DNA of 64,000 nt from Pseudomonas berkeleyensis (GCF_014109765.1 NZ_CP059139.1:558001-622000); one strand, 5' to 3'. Positions 28,172 through 38,248 are shown, counted from the stretch's first letter. The notes: generated by a model not told the origin, from the sequence alone. A program made the numbers and translations.

Positions 28172-29517
28172 GAATCATCGCTGCGCTTGTGGCCCTGAGC
28201 CTGTCGCTGATCGCCGCTGTACAAGCCGAGGAGCGCCAGCAGGATTATCGTCAGCAGCTGCCGCTGGTGCTGGAGGGCGCAGGCCCCTGGTATCGCGTCG
28301 AGCTGCCGATGGCCGTGCATTCCGCTGCACAGCATGCCGATCTGCGCGATCTGCGTATCTTCAACGCTCAGGGGCAGGCGCAGGCTTATGCGCTGCTGGC
28401 TAGCCAGCGTGAATCACGTGATGAAGAGCAGGAGCACGGCGTTCGCTGGTTTCCGCTGTATTCCGATGGTCAGCAGAGCGGCGTGCCCCGCTTGCGCGTG
28501 CAGCGCAGTACCGACGGTACGTTGATTGAGCTGAGTGGCGATGAGCCTGCTACGGCGCAGCGCCAACTGCGTGGCTGGCTGCTCGATGCCAGCGCCATCG
28601 ACGCGCCGCTGGTGCGTCTGAACCTGAGCTGGAGTGGTGGTGAGGAGGGTTTTCAGCGCTTCTCCATCGAGGCCAGCGACGATCTGCAGCATTGGCGTGC
28701 CTGGGGTGAGGGGCAGGTGGCGCGTCTGAGCTTCGGTGAAGAGCGCATCGATCAGCGTCAGGTGGAGCTGCCGGCCCAGTCTGCACGTTATGTGCGCCTG
28801 CTCTGGCACAGCCCGCAAAAGGCCCCGGAGCTGGATGTGGTGACATTGCGCAGTCGCCGCCAGTCCAGCAGTCCGGCGCCTTTGGTCTGGTCTCAGCCCA
28901 TGCCCGCGCAAGCGCTGGGCGACGGCAGTTATGAATGGCAATTGCCGCAGGCGCTGCCGCTGGAGCGCCTGCGCATCAGCCTGGATGAGCCCAACACACT
29001 GGCGCCGGTCTGGTTCGAAGCGCGTTCGCGTGAGCAGGATCCCTGGCGTGCATTGACCAGCGGTGTGCTCTACCGCCTGCCGCAGGATGGCCGTGAAGTG
29101 CGCCTGGACGAGCTGGCCTTGCCTGGCTCGCCAGTGCGTCAGTTGCGGCTGAAGGTCGATGCACGCGGTGGTGGCCTGGGCCAACAGCCGCCGACGGCAG
29201 CCTTCGCTGTGCGAGCCACCCAGTTGGTATTCCTTGCCCGTGGCGAGCCGCCTTACCGATTGGCCGTAGGGCGCGGTGATGCCACTTCGGCAGCCTTACC
29301 CATCAGCACACTGATTCCCGACTATTCGACCGAGCGCCTGGCTTCGCTGGCCCGTGCCGAGGTCGATGTCAGCGCCGCTCAAACGGTCGTGGAGACCGCG
29401 CCGGCTACGGCAGGCACGGACTGGAAGCGCTGGGGACTCTGGGCCGTGTTGCTGCTGGGCGTGGCGTTGCTGGCCGCAATGGCGGCGAGCCTGCTGCGGC
29501 GCCCTGAAAAAGGCTGA
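28168..29517 (+). CDS. DUF3999 membrane-anchored periplasmic protein
   Basis: A 449-residue protein with a cleavable signal peptide (ends VQAEE), a periplasmic body of about 390 residues with beta-rich, sugar-binding-like sequence (VRLNLSWSGGEEGFQRFSIEASDDLQHW resembles a discoidin/F5-F8-type segment), and one C-terminal membrane helix (WGLWAVLLLGVALLAAMAASLL) followed by a short basic tail. GTG start coupled to the DUF2339 gene by a GTGA overlap. It probably forms an envelope complex with that protein; the activity is unknown. Confidence 0.88.
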   Translation: MRIIAALVALSLSLIAAVQAEERQQDYRQQLPLVLEGAGPWYRVELPMAVHSAAQHADLRDLRIFNAQGQAQAYALLASQRESRDEEQEHGVRWFPLYSDGQQSGVPRLRVQRSTDGTLIELSGDEPATAQRQLRGWLLDASAIDAPLVRLNLSWSGGEEGFQRFSIEASDDLQHWRAWGEGQVARLSFGEERIDQRQVELPAQSARYVRLLWHSPQKAPELDVVTLRSRRQSSSPAPLVWSQPMPAQALGDGSYEWQLPQALPLERLRISLDEPNTLAPVWFEARSREQDPWRALTSGVLYRLPQDGREVRLDELALPGSPVRQLRLKVDARGGGLGQQPPTAAFAVRATQLVFLARGEPPYRLAVGRGDATSAALPISTLIPDYSTERLASLARAEVDVSAAQTVVETAPATAGTDWKRWGLWAVLLLGVALLAAMAASLLRRPEKG

Positions 29518-29740
29518 GTCGGCAGTCGAGAATGCACGTCATTACTGTCTAAGCGGATCTTTTGCAGTATCGTAGGCAGCGTTCACGGTTTCGTCGGTCG
29601 GGAAGTATCGCCGCGTTGTGGGGCGTGAGCAGTTTCGGGCGCCCCGCGCCCTCTACTCTGGTCAGGAAGGCCCGCTTGCGTACCTCGACTCGCTTCCTCG
29701 TCCCCGCTGCCAAGTGTGTCCGTCGACGGAGGCTCCGTTG

Positions 29741-31414
29741 ATGCAGGCCTGTCTGGCACCGGGCTGGTCACCGTCGCCACCCGTTCTCGTCACCTTGCTG
29801 GTGTGCTTCGGCGTCATCCTGCTCGCCCACTGGATGACCCGCCAGCGCGATTTTCCCGGACGTGACAGCTTTATCCTGCTGCACCTCTCCAGTCTCTGGT
29901 GGATGGCCTGCGCGTCGCTGGAACTGAGCGTGATGTCGGCCGAGTGCAAGATGTTCCTCTCCGGCATGGCCTGGCTGGGCATCCTGTTCACGCCGACATT
30001 CTGGGCCGTGTTTCTCTGGCAGTACGTCAACAGCGTGCGTACGCCAGTGCCGCGCGCGGGTGTCCTGGCGCTGAGCCTGATGCCGCTGTTGGTGTGGATC
30101 ATCGCGCTGAGCAACCCCTGGCATGGCCTTTTCTACCTGGCCAGTAGCGGGCCGATCGACGACAGCCCTGGCGCCCCGGTGCGCTATCAGCATGGCCCGC
30201 TGTTCTATGCCACGGCAGTGTACGTCTACCTGTTGATGGCCTTCTGCATGGGGGTGGTGGTGCGGGCCGCTGTGCTTAGCCAGGGCCTGCATCGACGGCA
30301 TTACCTGGGCTTCGTCCTGGTCACGGCGGCACCCTGGACGGCCAACGTCGCCTACGTCGTATTTGGTTGGACGGTCTTTGGCGTCGATCCCACCCCCTTC
30401 TGTTTCGCCTTCACGCTGGTGGCTTTCGCCTGGTTGATCCTCGGTGTGCGTCTGTTCGATCTGTTGCCGGTGGCTCGTCACCTGCTGCTGGAGGCGTTGA
30501 TCGATCCGGTGCTGGTGGTCGATCCGCGTGGTCGGGTGATCGAGGCCAACCCGGCAGCGCTGAAACTGGCGGGCCTGCAACAGGGCTGGCAGGGACGAAC
30601 GCTGGTCGACTGGCCGGTATTCGGTGCCGATTTGCAGCGTTTGCTCGAGCAGCACGAAGCTGAGGCGAGCGAGCAAATGCTCACCCTGACCAGCGCCGCA
30701 CGTTATTACGAAGTGCGCGTGCGGTGGATCGAGCGCACCACGCGCAACGGCCCGGTGCTGCTTGGGCGCATGCTCTACATCCGCGATGTCACGCTGCGGC
30801 ACCTGGCCGAACTCAAGCTGGCCGAGGCGCTGGCGCTCAGCGAAGAGCGCCTGAGCACCATCTCCAGCCTGCATGAGCAACTGCGCGAGCAGGCGCTGTG
30901 CGACCCGCTCACCGGGCTGTACAACCGGCGCTACCTGGACGAGTTCTTCGCCCGTGAACTGGCGCGGGCCCAGCGCGAGAAGCTCCCGTTGGCCCTTGCG
31001 TTGATCGATCTCGACCACTTCAAACGACTCAACGACGAGTGTGGTCACCTGGTGGGGGACGATGTGCTCAAGGCCGTGGCCCAACACCTGCTGGACAACC
31101 TGCGTAGCACGGATGCGGTGTTCCGTATCGGTGGCGAGGAGTTTCTGCTGATATTGCCGGGGGCCGATTCCGCAGAGGCGCGCAATCGTTTGCAGAACAT
31201 CTGCTCGCAACTGGCGCAGCAGGAGATCGCCACCCGTGGTGGGCATCAGCGTGTGACGCTGTCGGCTGGCTTGGCCCATTGGCCCCAGCAAGGGCAGACG
31301 CTGGATGAACTGTTGCAGGCTGCCGATGCGGCGCTTTACCAGGCCAAGCGTGGTGGGCGTAACCGAGTCTGTTGCCTGGCGTCGAACGCTGAGGCTGGCC
31401 ATCCATCCCGCTAG
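29741..31414 (+). CDS. Diguanylate cyclase with 7TM sensor and PAS domain
   Basis: A 557-residue protein. Residues 1-220 hold seven hydrophobic segments of the histidine-kinase-N-terminal 7TM type. A PAS-like domain (about 235-345, [22 protein letters not shown]) and a short coiled coil ([18 protein letters not shown]) precede a GGDEF domain (385-545) with active-site GGEEF and an RxxD inhibitory site (RSTD) five residues before it. It should therefore make cyclic di-GMP and be product-inhibited. Start at 29741 has GGAGG 8 bases upstream. Signal unknown; it stands alone before fbp. Confidence 0.9.
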   Translation: MQACLAPGWSPSPPVLVTLLVCFGVILLAHWMTRQRDFPGRDSFILLHLSSLWWMACASLELSVMSAECKMFLSGMAWLGILFTPTFWAVFLWQYVNSVRTPVPRAGVLALSLMPLLVWIIALSNPWHGLFYLASSGPIDDSPGAPVRYQHGPLFYATAVYVYLLMAFCMGVVVRAAVLSQGLHRRHYLGFVLVTAAPWTANVAYVVFGWTVFGVDPTPFCFAFTLVAFAWLILGVRLFDLLPVARHLLLEALIDPVLVVDPRGRVIEANPAALKLAGLQQGWQGRTLVDWPVFGADLQRLLEQHEAEASEQMLTLTSAARYYEVRVRWIERTTRNGPVLLGRMLYIRDVTLRHLAELKLAEALALSEERLSTISSLHEQLREQALCDPLTGLYNRRYLDEFFARELARAQREKLPLALALIDLDHFKRLNDECGHLVGDDVLKAVAQHLLDNLRSTDAVFRIGGEEFLLILPGADSAEARNRLQNICSQLAQQEIATRGGHQRVTLSAGLAHWPQQGQTLDELLQAADAALYQAKRGGRNRVCCLASNAEAGHPSR

Positions 31415-31476
31415 GCAGCATTCAGCGGCGACTCGGGTTAAACTGCGCGCGTTTTTTCCCCTTTCCGGAGCCGTCC

Positions 31477-32484
31477 ATGTCCCGCGTCACCCTGAGCCGC
31501 TACCTGATCGAGCAGACTCGCAGCCATAACACCCCGGCCGACCTGCGTTTCCTTATCGAAGTCGTGGCGCGGGCCTGCAAGGCGATCAGCCATCAGGTCT
31601 CCAAGGGCGCCCTTGGCGGCGTGCTGGGCAGCCTGGACAGCGAGAACGTGCAGGGTGAAGTACAGAAAAAACTCGACGTGATCTCCAACGAAATCCTGCT
31701 GGAAGCCAACGAGTGGGGCGGCCACCTGGCCGGTATGGCGTCCGAGGAAATGGACAACGCCTACCAGATCCCCGGCAAGTACCCGAAGGGTGCCTACCTG
31801 CTGGTATTCGATCCGCTGGACGGCTCCAGCAATATCGATGTCAACGTCTCGGTCGGCACTATCTTCTCCGTGCTGCGTTGCCCTGATCGCAACGGCCAGA
31901 CCGGCGACCTGGGCGAGGAAGCCTTCCTCCAGCCGGGCACCCAACAGGTCGCTGCCGGTTATGCCATCTATGGCCCGCAGACCATGCTGATGCTGACCAT
32001 GGGCGATGGCGTCAAGGGTTTCACCCTGGATCGTGAGCTGGGCAGCTTCGTGCTCACCCACGACAACATCAAGGTGCCGGAGTCCACCAAGGAATTCGCC
32101 ATCAACATGTCCAACCAGCGCCACTGGGAAGCCCCGGTGCAGCGTTACGTTTCCGAACTGCTGGCCGGTGAGACCGGGCCGCTGGGGCGTAACTACAACA
32201 TGCGCTGGATCGCCTCCATGGTGGCCGATGTGCACCGTATCCTCACCCGTGGCGGCGTATTCATGTACCCGCGCGATGCCCGCGAGCCGGATAAGCCCGG
32301 CAAGCTGCGTCTGATGTACGAGGCCAATCCGATGTCGATGATCATCGAGCAGGCCGGTGGCGCTGCCACCGATGGCAGCCAACGCATTCTCGACATCCAG
32401 CCCACCTCTCTGCACCAGCGTGTGCCGGTATTCCTCGGTTCGAAGGAAGAAGTGCTGCGCATCACTGCCTACCACCGCAGCTGA
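31477..32484 (+). CDS. fbp: Fructose-1,6-bisphosphatase class I
   Basis: A 335-residue gluconeogenic phosphatase. It hydrolyses fructose 1,6-bisphosphate to fructose 6-phosphate in the cytosol. The metal/substrate motif [21 protein letters not shown] (about 112-132) and the C-terminal [10 protein letters not shown] are present. CCGGAG precedes the ATG. Its TGA overlaps the start of the DUF924 gene (TGATG), so the two are coupled. Full length for the family. Confidence 0.96.
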   Translation: MSRVTLSRYLIEQTRSHNTPADLRFLIEVVARACKAISHQVSKGALGGVLGSLDSENVQGEVQKKLDVISNEILLEANEWGGHLAGMASEEMDNAYQIPGKYPKGAYLLVFDPLDGSSNIDVNVSVGTIFSVLRCPDRNGQTGDLGEEAFLQPGTQQVAAGYAIYGPQTMLMLTMGDGVKGFTLDRELGSFVLTHDNIKVPESTKEFAINMSNQRHWEAPVQRYVSELLAGETGPLGRNYNMRWIASMVADVHRILTRGGVFMYPRDAREPDKPGKLRLMYEANPMSMIIEQAGGAATDGSQRILDIQPTSLHQRVPVFLGSKEEVLRITAYHRS

Positions 32485-33086
32485 TGCAACCCTGGCAGCC
32501 GCTGCTTGACTGGTGGTTCGGTGCCGATCACGGCACGGCCTCCGAGGTGGCAGCGGCGCGTCATCAACTCTGGTTCGGCAAACGCGAAAGTCAGGATCAG
32601 GAGGCCAGCGAGCGTTTTGGCGCGTTGGTCGAACAAGCTCTGGCCGGTGGACTGCAAAGTTGGCGAGAAACTCCGCAGGGCTGGCTGGCCTTGCTGATTC
32701 TGCTCGACCAACTGCCGCGTATGATCTTTCGCGATACGCCGCGCGCCTTCTCTGGCGATGTCCGGGCCCGGCCGTTGTTGCGCGATGGCCTGGCGAGTGG
32801 TCTGGATTGCGGGTTGGCGCCAATCCAGCGCGTGTTCGCCTACCTGATTTTCGAGCATGCCGAAGAACTGGCCTTGCAGGATCGAGCGGTCGAGCTTTTT
32901 CGCCAATTGCTCGATGAAGCCGATGCCGATGAACGTGCGCTGTTCGCCAGCTATCTCGACTTCGCCGAGCGTCATCAGCAGGTGATCGCTCGCTTTGGTC
33001 GTTTCCCTCATCGCAATGCCATTCTCGGCCGTGCGTCCACTGACGAAGAACAGGCCTTTCTACGGGAACCTGGCTCGCGTTTCTGA
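32484..33086 (+). CDS. DUF924 family protein
   Basis: A 200-residue soluble alpha-helical protein with the family features DWWFG at the N-terminus, FGALVEQALAGGLQSWRETPQGWLALLILLDQLPRMIFRDT, and FYLIFEHAEELALQDRAV-like TPR helices. Family function is unknown. Start codon overlaps the fbp stop by one base. The C-terminus ends EPGSRF; directly after its stop begins a sequence similar to the interior of the next gene. Confidence 0.85.
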   Translation: MQPWQPLLDWWFGADHGTASEVAAARHQLWFGKRESQDQEASERFGALVEQALAGGLQSWRETPQGWLALLILLDQLPRMIFRDTPRAFSGDVRARPLLRDGLASGLDCGLAPIQRVFAYLIFEHAEELALQDRAVELFRQLLDEADADERALFASYLDFAERHQQVIARFGRFPHRNAILGRASTDEEQAFLREPGSRF

Positions 33087-33145
33087 ACTCCAAGCGGGCA
33101 AGTCGTCGCCGGCTATGCCAAGCTTGCTGGCACCTTCCCATCAGG
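33086..33145 (+). repeat. Degenerate partial copy of the downstream lipoprotein gene
   Basis: AACTCCAAGCGGGCA at 33086-33100 recurs exactly at 33236-33250 inside the following lipoprotein gene, in the same reading frame. The similarity continues weakly: conceptual SELQAGKSS...PSLLAPS against SKLQAGMSK...ESLLGAP. Looks like the trace of a short tandem duplication. Confidence 0.5.
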
Positions 33146-33156
33146 AGTTTCACTTC

Positions 33157-33408
33157 ATGTCGATGCGTATCGTCGCGTTGCTCGCCTGCTGCCTGTTGGC
33201 CGCCTGCAGCAAGATCAATCAGGACAACTATTCCAAACTCCAAGCGGGCATGAGCAAGGCCGAAGTGGAGAGCCTGCTCGGTGCACCGGGTGAATGCGCG
33301 GGCGCGCTGGGCATGACCAGCTGTACCTGGGGCGACGACAAGGCTTATATCAGCGTCCAGTACGCCGGGGACAAGGTGATGCTGTTCTCCGGAAAGGGCC
33401 TCAAGTAA
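33157..33408 (+). CDS. Small SmpA/OmlA-like lipoprotein
   Basis: An 83-residue lipoprotein precursor with lipobox LLAACS (Cys near residue 16). The mature part NYSKLQAGMSKAEVESLLGAPGEC is the helix-turn-helix start of a BamE/SmpA-like domain, and the rest (SCTWGDDKAYISVQYAGDKV) forms its beta strands. AGGAG lies 9 bases before the ATG at 33157. A second ATG two codons later is also possible. Followed 12 bases later by the lipocalin gene, so likely co-expressed. Confidence 0.8.
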   Translation: MSMRIVALLACCLLAACSKINQDNYSKLQAGMSKAEVESLLGAPGECAGALGMTSCTWGDDKAYISVQYAGDKVMLFSGKGLK

Positions 33409-33420
33409 ACGGGAGATTCC

Positions 33421-33963
33421 ATGCGTTCGATTCTTATCGCCAGTGCCTTTCTCGCCTTGGCCGGCTGCGCCAACTCCGGTACCGGCCGTATTCCAATGGA
33501 GCCGCCGCAAACCATGCAGGTCGACCTGCAGCGCTATCAGGGCACCTGGTACGAGCTGGCGCGTTTGCCGATGTTCTTCCAGCGCAATTGCGTGCAGTCC
33601 GAAGCGCACTACGGCCTGCGTGACGATGGGCGCATCGACGTGACCAACCGTTGCCGTGACGAAGATGGCGAGTGGCAGGAGGCCAAGGGCACCGCCGAGC
33701 CTCAGGTCGAGGGCCGCACCGACAAGCTGTGGGTGCGCTTCGACAACTGGGCCAGCAAGCTGCTGCCGATCAAGGGCGACTACTGGGTGATCTACCACGA
33801 CGAGGATTACCGCGTGGCGTTGGTCGGCCACCCCGAGCGCAAGTATCTCTGGTTGTTGTCGCGCACGCCGGAGGTGGATCAGGAAACCCGTGACAAACTG
33901 CTGTCGGTCGCCCGCGAGCAGGGTTACACCACTGGCGATCTGATCTGGCGCAAAGCCGATTGA
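33421..33963 (+). CDS. blc: Outer-membrane lipocalin
   Basis: A 180-residue bacterial lipocalin. Lipobox ALAGCA near residue 17; the structurally conserved GTWYELARLPMFFQ (about 42-55) and the later WVIYHDEDYRVALVGHPERKYLWLLSRTP segment define the Blc/apolipoprotein-D-like family. It is expected in the outer membrane, binding lysophospholipid-like lipids. CGGGAG upstream. Convergent with the lipoprotein gene at 34004. Confidence 0.9.
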   Translation: MRSILIASAFLALAGCANSGTGRIPMEPPQTMQVDLQRYQGTWYELARLPMFFQRNCVQSEAHYGLRDDGRIDVTNRCRDEDGEWQEAKGTAEPQVEGRTDKLWVRFDNWASKLLPIKGDYWVIYHDEDYRVALVGHPERKYLWLLSRTPEVDQETRDKLLSVAREQGYTTGDLIWRKAD

Positions 33964-33976
33964 CGACCTATTGGCC

Positions 33977-34002
33977 GTAGCCCGGATTGCACCGGGCTGC
34001 GG
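33977..34002. repeat. Single degenerate REP unit, GTAGCCCGGAT family
   Basis: GTAGCCCGGATTGCACCGGG between the converging blc and 34004-34441 genes; short hairpin CCCGG/CCGGG. Confidence 0.6.
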
Positions 34003-34003
34003 T

Positions 34004-34441
34004 TCACTCCCAGTCCAGGCGCGCCAGTTTCCAGTCGTCGCCGTCCAGCCACCATTCCAGTTTCACCGAATAATGCCGCGCACTGTCGGGGATCAGCCCC
34101 TCGGCACCGGTCAGGCCGACTTGCGCCTCGGTATAGCCCTTGCTGCTGATGGCCGGGTCGATCCAGCTGTTCTTGCCCAGAGCGATGACCTTGATGTTCT
34201 TGTGACGCAGGAACAGCAGCGCCATGGTGCGTTGTGCCCAGTTGCGATCCAGCTCCTGGCGGGCAAGGAATTCGGCATGCAGCTGATCCATCACCGCGCC
34301 GGTGCCTTTTGCTTCGATATTGTCCTGTAGTTTCTGCACGGCGGCTTCCAGTGCCGCCTGTGGGTCATCGCGACCGCCACAGCCAGCGAGCAGCAGAGTG
34401 AAAGACAGAAACAATGACCACGCTAGATGACGCATCGACAT
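34004..34441 (-). CDS. Hypothetical lipoprotein (NTF2-like)
   Basis: A 145-residue lipoprotein with lipobox LLLAGC near residue 20. The mature part starts with an amphipathic helix (PQAALEAAVQKLQDNIEAKGTGAVMDQLH) and ends in beta strands (YSVKLEWWLDGDDWKLARLDWE), a pattern of small NTF2-like folds. Start at 34441 is chosen for AAGGAAG upstream; ATGs at 34435 and 34459 are alternatives. Divergent from pip across 78 bases. Function unknown. Confidence 0.75.
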   Translation of the reverse strand: MSMRHLAWSLFLSFTLLLAGCGGRDDPQAALEAAVQKLQDNIEAKGTGAVMDQLHAEFLARQELDRNWAQRTMALLFLRHKNIKVIALGKNSWIDPAISSKGYTEAQVGLTGAEGLIPDSARHYSVKLEWWLDGDDWKLARLDWE

Positions 34442-34519
34442 GCTGAACTTCCTTTTCATGGTTATGATGCCCGGCAGAGCGGAACACGGCAGCTGTAGCC
34501 CACTGATCAGGAGCCAACC

Positions 34520-35491
34520 ATGCAGACTCTGTATCCGGAAATCAAACCTTACGCCCGCCATGAACTGGCGGTCGAGTCGCCGCATGTGCTCTACGTCGAC
34601 GAGAGCGGCTCGGCGGACGGGTTGCCGGTGCTGTTCATCCATGGCGGCCCAGGCGCCGGCTGCGATGCTGCCAGCCGGCGCTATTTCGATCCGGCGTTGT
34701 ATCGCATCGTCACGTTCGACCAGCGTGGCTGCGGCCGTTCGACGCCGCACGCCAGCCTGGAAAACAACACCACCCAGTCGTTGATCGCCGATATCGAGCG
34801 TATCCGTGAGCACCTGGGCGTCGACAAGTTCGTGCTGTTCGGTGGTTCCTGGGGCTCGACGCTGGCGTTGGCCTACGCTCAGGCGCACCCCCAGCGGGTA
34901 CTCGGCCTGATTCTGCGCGGTATCTTCCTGTGTCGGCCGCAGGAGTTTCAGTGGTTCTACCAGGAGGGGGCCAGCCGGCTGTTCCCCGATTACTGGGAGG
35001 ACTATCTGGCTCCGATTCCGGTAGACGAGCGGGGCGACCTGATGCAGGCGTTCTACAAGCGTCTGACCGGCGCCGATCAGATCGCTCAGATGCATGCCGC
35101 CAAGGCCTGGTCCACCTGGGAAGGACGCACCGCCACCCTGCGCCCCAACACCCAGGTGGTCGATCGTTTCAGCGATGCCCATCGGGCGTTGTCCATCGCT
35201 CGCATCGAGTGTCACTACTTCGTCAACGACGCCTTTCTCGAACCCGATCAGTTACTGCGTGACATGCCGAAAATCGCCCATTTGCCGGGCATCATCGTGC
35301 ATGGCCGATACGACGTCATTTGTCCACTGGACAATGCCTGGGCGTTGCACCACGCATGGCCGAACAGCGAGCTGCAGATCATCCGTGATGCGGGGCACTC
35401 GGCGGCCGAGCCGGGTATCACCGATGCACTGGTGCGCGCGGCCGATGTGCTGGTGCGCCGCCTGCTCGATCTACCGCTGGAGGATGCGTGA
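34520..35491 (+). CDS. pip: Proline iminopeptidase
   Basis: A 323-residue alpha/beta hydrolase of family S33 that removes N-terminal proline. Seen: oxyanion HGGPGAGC (about 39-46), nucleophile elbow [13 protein letters not shown] (Ser near 113), GRYDVICP with the acid, and [10 protein letters not shown] with the catalytic His near 300. AGGAG upstream. The stop overlaps the GTG start of dtd by four bases. Confidence 0.93.
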   Translation: MQTLYPEIKPYARHELAVESPHVLYVDESGSADGLPVLFIHGGPGAGCDAASRRYFDPALYRIVTFDQRGCGRSTPHASLENNTTQSLIADIERIREHLGVDKFVLFGGSWGSTLALAYAQAHPQRVLGLILRGIFLCRPQEFQWFYQEGASRLFPDYWEDYLAPIPVDERGDLMQAFYKRLTGADQIAQMHAAKAWSTWEGRTATLRPNTQVVDRFSDAHRALSIARIECHYFVNDAFLEPDQLLRDMPKIAHLPGIIVHGRYDVICPLDNAWALHHAWPNSELQIIRDAGHSAAEPGITDALVRAADVLVRRLLDLPLEDA

Positions 35492-35925
35492 AGCTGCTGA
35501 TCCAGCGTGTCGCCAACGCGCGGGTCGAGGTTGCAGGTGAGGTGGTTGGCAGCATCGATCAGGGTTTGTTGGCACTGGTCGGTATCGAGCCGCAGGACGA
35601 TCTGGCCAGCCTGGCCCGTGCCCTGCACAAGTTGCTGAACTATCGGGTGTTCAGCGATGACGCTGGCAAGATGAATCGCTCGCTGAAGGATGTCGGTGGT
35701 GGCCTGCTGCTGGTGTCGCAGTTCACATTGGCGGCCGAGACCAAGAGCGGTATGCGCCCCAGCTTCTCCAGCGCCGCGCCGCCAGCTCAGGGCGCTGCAT
35801 TGTTCGATGGCCTGGTTGAACTGGCCAGAGCCGAGCATCCTCAGGTCGCCACCGGCCGCTTTGGCGCGGATATGCAGGTGCATCTGGTCAACGATGGGCC
35901 GGTGACTTTCCTGCTGGAAGTTTGA
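35488..35925 (+). CDS. dtd: D-aminoacyl-tRNA deacylase
   Basis: A 145-residue editing enzyme that hydrolyses D-aminoacyl-tRNA. Signature [17 protein letters not shown] (about 77-93) and the C-terminal [11 protein letters not shown] (cross-subunit GP motif) are intact. GTG start inside the GTGA overlap with pip; the N-terminus [15 protein letters not shown] is that of the family. Full length. Confidence 0.95.
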   Translation: MKLLIQRVANARVEVAGEVVGSIDQGLLALVGIEPQDDLASLARALHKLLNYRVFSDDAGKMNRSLKDVGGGLLLVSQFTLAAETKSGMRPSFSSAAPPAQGAALFDGLVELARAEHPQVATGRFGADMQVHLVNDGPVTFLLEV

Positions 35926-35933
35926 GGCGAGAT

Positions 35934-35963
35934 GTAGGGCGTACTCGCCGCAGGCAGTACGCC
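35934..35963. repeat. REP-like palindrome, GGCGTACT variant
   Basis: GTAGGGCGTACT with matching AGTACGCC (35956-35963), just after dtd. The arms are a base-paired variant of the GGCGGACT family next to it. Confidence 0.6.
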
Positions 35964-36006
35964 GTTACGATCTCATGGAATGCATGGAGTACTAGTCGTG
36001 CCCTAG

Positions 36007-36042
36007 GCGGACTGTTCGCTGACGCTCCTGAGTCCGCCCTAC
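36007..36042. repeat. REP-like palindrome, GGCGGACT family
   Basis: GGCGGACT (36007-36014) pairs with AGTCCGCC (36031-36038), then CTAC. Second copy of the element at 24331-24366, in the gap between converging dtd and rsmE. Confidence 0.65.
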
Positions 36043-36093
36043 AGCGGCCGGCGCTCCGAACCGCCCTACGTCCGCGAGCGTCTGCTGGGTCGT

Positions 36094-36804
36094 TCAGAAC
36101 AACCTGGCCAGCAAAACCGGTACGGCCGTCTCCACCCGCAGGATACGTTCGCCAAGCTGTACGGGCTGCAAGCCTGCCGCCTGTTTCAGCAACTCCACTT
36201 CGTAGGGAATCCAGCCACCTTCCGGGCCTATGGCCAGGGTGACCGGCTCTGTGACCGCACGAGGGCAGGGGGGGAACTCGCCCGGATGGCCGACCAGCCC
36301 CAATGTGCCCGCCGCCAGTGCCGGTAGACGATCTTCGACGAAGGGTTTGAAGCGCTTCTCGATAACCACCTCGGGCAGCACGGTGTCGCGTGCCTGCTCC
36401 AGGCCAAGGATCAGTTGCTCGCGGATCGCCTCTGGCTCAAGAAACGGGGTTTGCCAGAAGCTCTTCTCCACGCGGTAACTGTTGACCAGCACCAGCCGCG
36501 GTACACCCATGGTGGCTACTGTCTGCAGCACGCGCTTGAGCATTTTCGGTCGGGGCAGGGCGAGCACCAGGGTCAACGGCAGCTTGGAGGGTGGCGTCTG
36601 GTTCAGCTCGACCTCGAGTTCGGCGTGCTCGCCGTCGAGGGTGAGCAGTCGACCTTGGCCCATCTGCCCGCCTAGCAGACCGACGCGCAGGCTATCGCCG
36701 GCTTGTGCGCGATGGACTTCATTGAGGTGTTTGAGCCGACGCCCGCTGAGGCGGGCGCGGCCAGCGCTGACGAAGTCAGCGTCTTCCAGCAGCAGCAGGT
36801 TCAA
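36094..36804 (-). CDS. rsmE: 16S rRNA m3U1498 methyltransferase
   Basis: A 236-residue SPOUT methyltransferase that methylates U1498 of 16S rRNA. The N-terminal PUA-like part ([36 protein letters not shown]) and the C-terminal knot ([44 protein letters not shown]) are typical. It starts with TTG within a four-base overlap with the tatC stop; no ATG fits the family N-terminus. Last gene of hisI-hisE-tatABC-rsmE. Confidence 0.93.
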   Translation of the reverse strand: MNLLLLEDADFVSAGRARLSGRRLKHLNEVHRAQAGDSLRVGLLGGQMGQGRLLTLDGEHAELEVELNQTPPSKLPLTLVLALPRPKMLKRVLQTVATMGVPRLVLVNSYRVEKSFWQTPFLEPEAIREQLILGLEQARDTVLPEVVIEKRFKPFVEDRLPALAAGTLGLVGHPGEFPPCPRAVTEPVTLAIGPEGGWIPYEVELLKQAAGLQPVQLGERILRVETAVPVLLARLF

Positions 36805-37592
36805 GACAGCGGTGCGGGAGGCTGGTCGGACGGGGTTTCATCCTCGTCTGGCGGCTCGCTCTGGCGCTTGCGGATCAGGCTGCCGGCCAGGATGCCCAAC
36901 TCGAACAGTAGCCACATGGGCACGGCCAGCAGGGTCTGCGAGAAGATGTCCGGCGGAGTGAGGATCATGCCGACTACGAAGCAGCCGATGATCACGTAGG
37001 GACGGATCTTGCGCAGGTACTCGACGTCGACCACGCCGATCCAGATCAGCAGCACCACCGCTACCGGGATTTCGAACGCCACACCGAAGGCGAAGAACAG
37101 CGTCATCACGAAGTCGAGGTAGCTGGCGATATCGGTCATCATCGACACGCCTTCGGGCGTCACGCTGGCGAAGAAGTGGAAGATGATCGGGAACACCAGG
37201 AAGTAGGCGAAGGCCATGCCGGCGTAGAACAGGATGATGCTCGATATCAGCAGCGGTACGGCGATGCGCTTTTCGTGTTTGTACAGGCCGGGCGCGATGA
37301 AGCCCCAGACCTGGTGCAGGATCACCGGCATGGCCAGGAACAGCGCCACGATCATGGTCAGCTTGAATGGCGTCAGGAACGGTGAGGCCACGTCGGTGGC
37401 GATCATCGTCGCGCCTTCCGGCAGGTACTTGCGCAGCGGCGCGGAGACCAGGGTGTAGATGGTCTGGGCGAAGTAGAACAGGCAGAAGAAGATCAGGAAT
37501 ATCGCGCCCACGCAGCGTAGCAATCGGGTACGCAGTTCGGTCAGGTGCGAGACCAGGGGCATCTCCTGGTCGTTTTCAGGCAGGCGGCTCAT
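36801..37592 (-). CDS. tatC: Sec-independent translocase TatC
   Basis: A 263-residue six-helix membrane protein, receptor core of the twin-arginine translocon. N-terminal [16 protein letters not shown] and the conserved [26 protein letters not shown] and [16 protein letters not shown] segments are present. Four-base overlaps with both tatB and rsmE indicate coupled translation. The C-terminus carries an acidic/proline tail. Confidence 0.97.
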   Translation of the reverse strand: MSRLPENDQEMPLVSHLTELRTRLLRCVGAIFLIFFCLFYFAQTIYTLVSAPLRKYLPEGATMIATDVASPFLTPFKLTMIVALFLAMPVILHQVWGFIAPGLYKHEKRIAVPLLISSIILFYAGMAFAYFLVFPIIFHFFASVTPEGVSMMTDIASYLDFVMTLFFAFGVAFEIPVAVVLLIWIGVVDVEYLRKIRPYVIIGCFVVGMILTPPDIFSQTLLAVPMWLLFELGILAGSLIRKRQSEPPDEDETPSDQPPAPLS

Positions 37593-37978
37593 GGTTTCGG
37601 CGTATTGTCCTGGCTGGACGCAGTGGTCGGCTGCTGCTGGGATGGGGCAGGCTGCGGCTCGGCTGGCGGCTGTTCAGCGGCTTGCACCTGTGCGGTTGCA
37701 GGCTGCTCAGTGTCGGCCGGCTTCTGTCCCATCAAGTCGTTCTTGGTAGCCTGCATTTCCCGCTCCAGTTGCAGGATCTGCTCGTTGTGCAACTGGCGAC
37801 GAATCTCGTCGGCACCGATTTCCCTTTCGACTTCCGTCTTGATCGCATTGAAGCTGCGCTTGATGCGGCCTATCCACAGACCGGCCGTACGCGCAGCGCC
37901 CGGCAGGCGCTCGGGGCCGAGCACCAGCAGGGCGATCAGGGCGACCAGCAGCAGTTCGCTGAAACTGATACCGAACAT
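37589..37978 (-). CDS. tatB: Sec-independent translocase TatB
   Basis: A 129-residue single-pass protein: [26 protein letters not shown] is the TatB membrane helix with its conserved Glu and Gly-Pro hinge, then an amphipathic helix and a disordered Gln/Pro/Ala tail. With TatC it forms the signal-peptide receptor. Nine bases after tatA. Confidence 0.95.
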   Translation of the reverse strand: MFGISFSELLLVALIALLVLGPERLPGAARTAGLWIGRIKRSFNAIKTEVEREIGADEIRRQLHNEQILQLEREMQATKNDLMGQKPADTEQPATAQVQAAEQPPAEPQPAPSQQQPTTASSQDNTPKP

Positions 37979-37987
37979 GGCGTTATG

Positions 37988-38248
37988 TCAGTCCTTGCGG
38001 GAGGGCTCTTCCACCTTGGTCGCCTGAACGTCCACGGTGTGAGGTTGGTTCAGCGGTTGTTGCGCTTGTGGCTGCGGTGGTTGCTGTTGAGCGTCGGCTG
38101 GTTTGCCTTCTTCCTCGTTCATCGCCTTGCGAAAGCCCTTGATGGTTTCGCCGAGGTCGGAGCCGAGGTTCTTCAGTTTCTTGGTGCCGAACACCAGCAC
38201 CACGACGATCAGGATGACTACCCAGTGTTTCCAGTCGAAAATACCCAT
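37988..38248 (-). CDS. tatA: Sec-independent translocase TatA
   Basis: An 86-residue pore-forming subunit: short membrane helix [21 protein letters not shown], amphipathic helix [17 protein letters not shown] and a low-complexity Gln/Pro tail. First of the tat genes, 21 bases after hisE. Confidence 0.96.
   Translation of the reverse strand: MGIFDWKHWVVILIVVVLVFGTKKLKNLGSDLGETIKGFRKAMNEEEGKPADAQQQPPQPQAQQPLNQPHTVDVQATKVEEPSRKD

Noticed and set aside
31438..33831. 797-residue open frame on minus opposite fbp, DUF924 and blc
   Set aside because: Shadow of well-recognised plus-strand genes; His/Gln/Arg-rich composition typical of antisense frames in GC-rich DNA.
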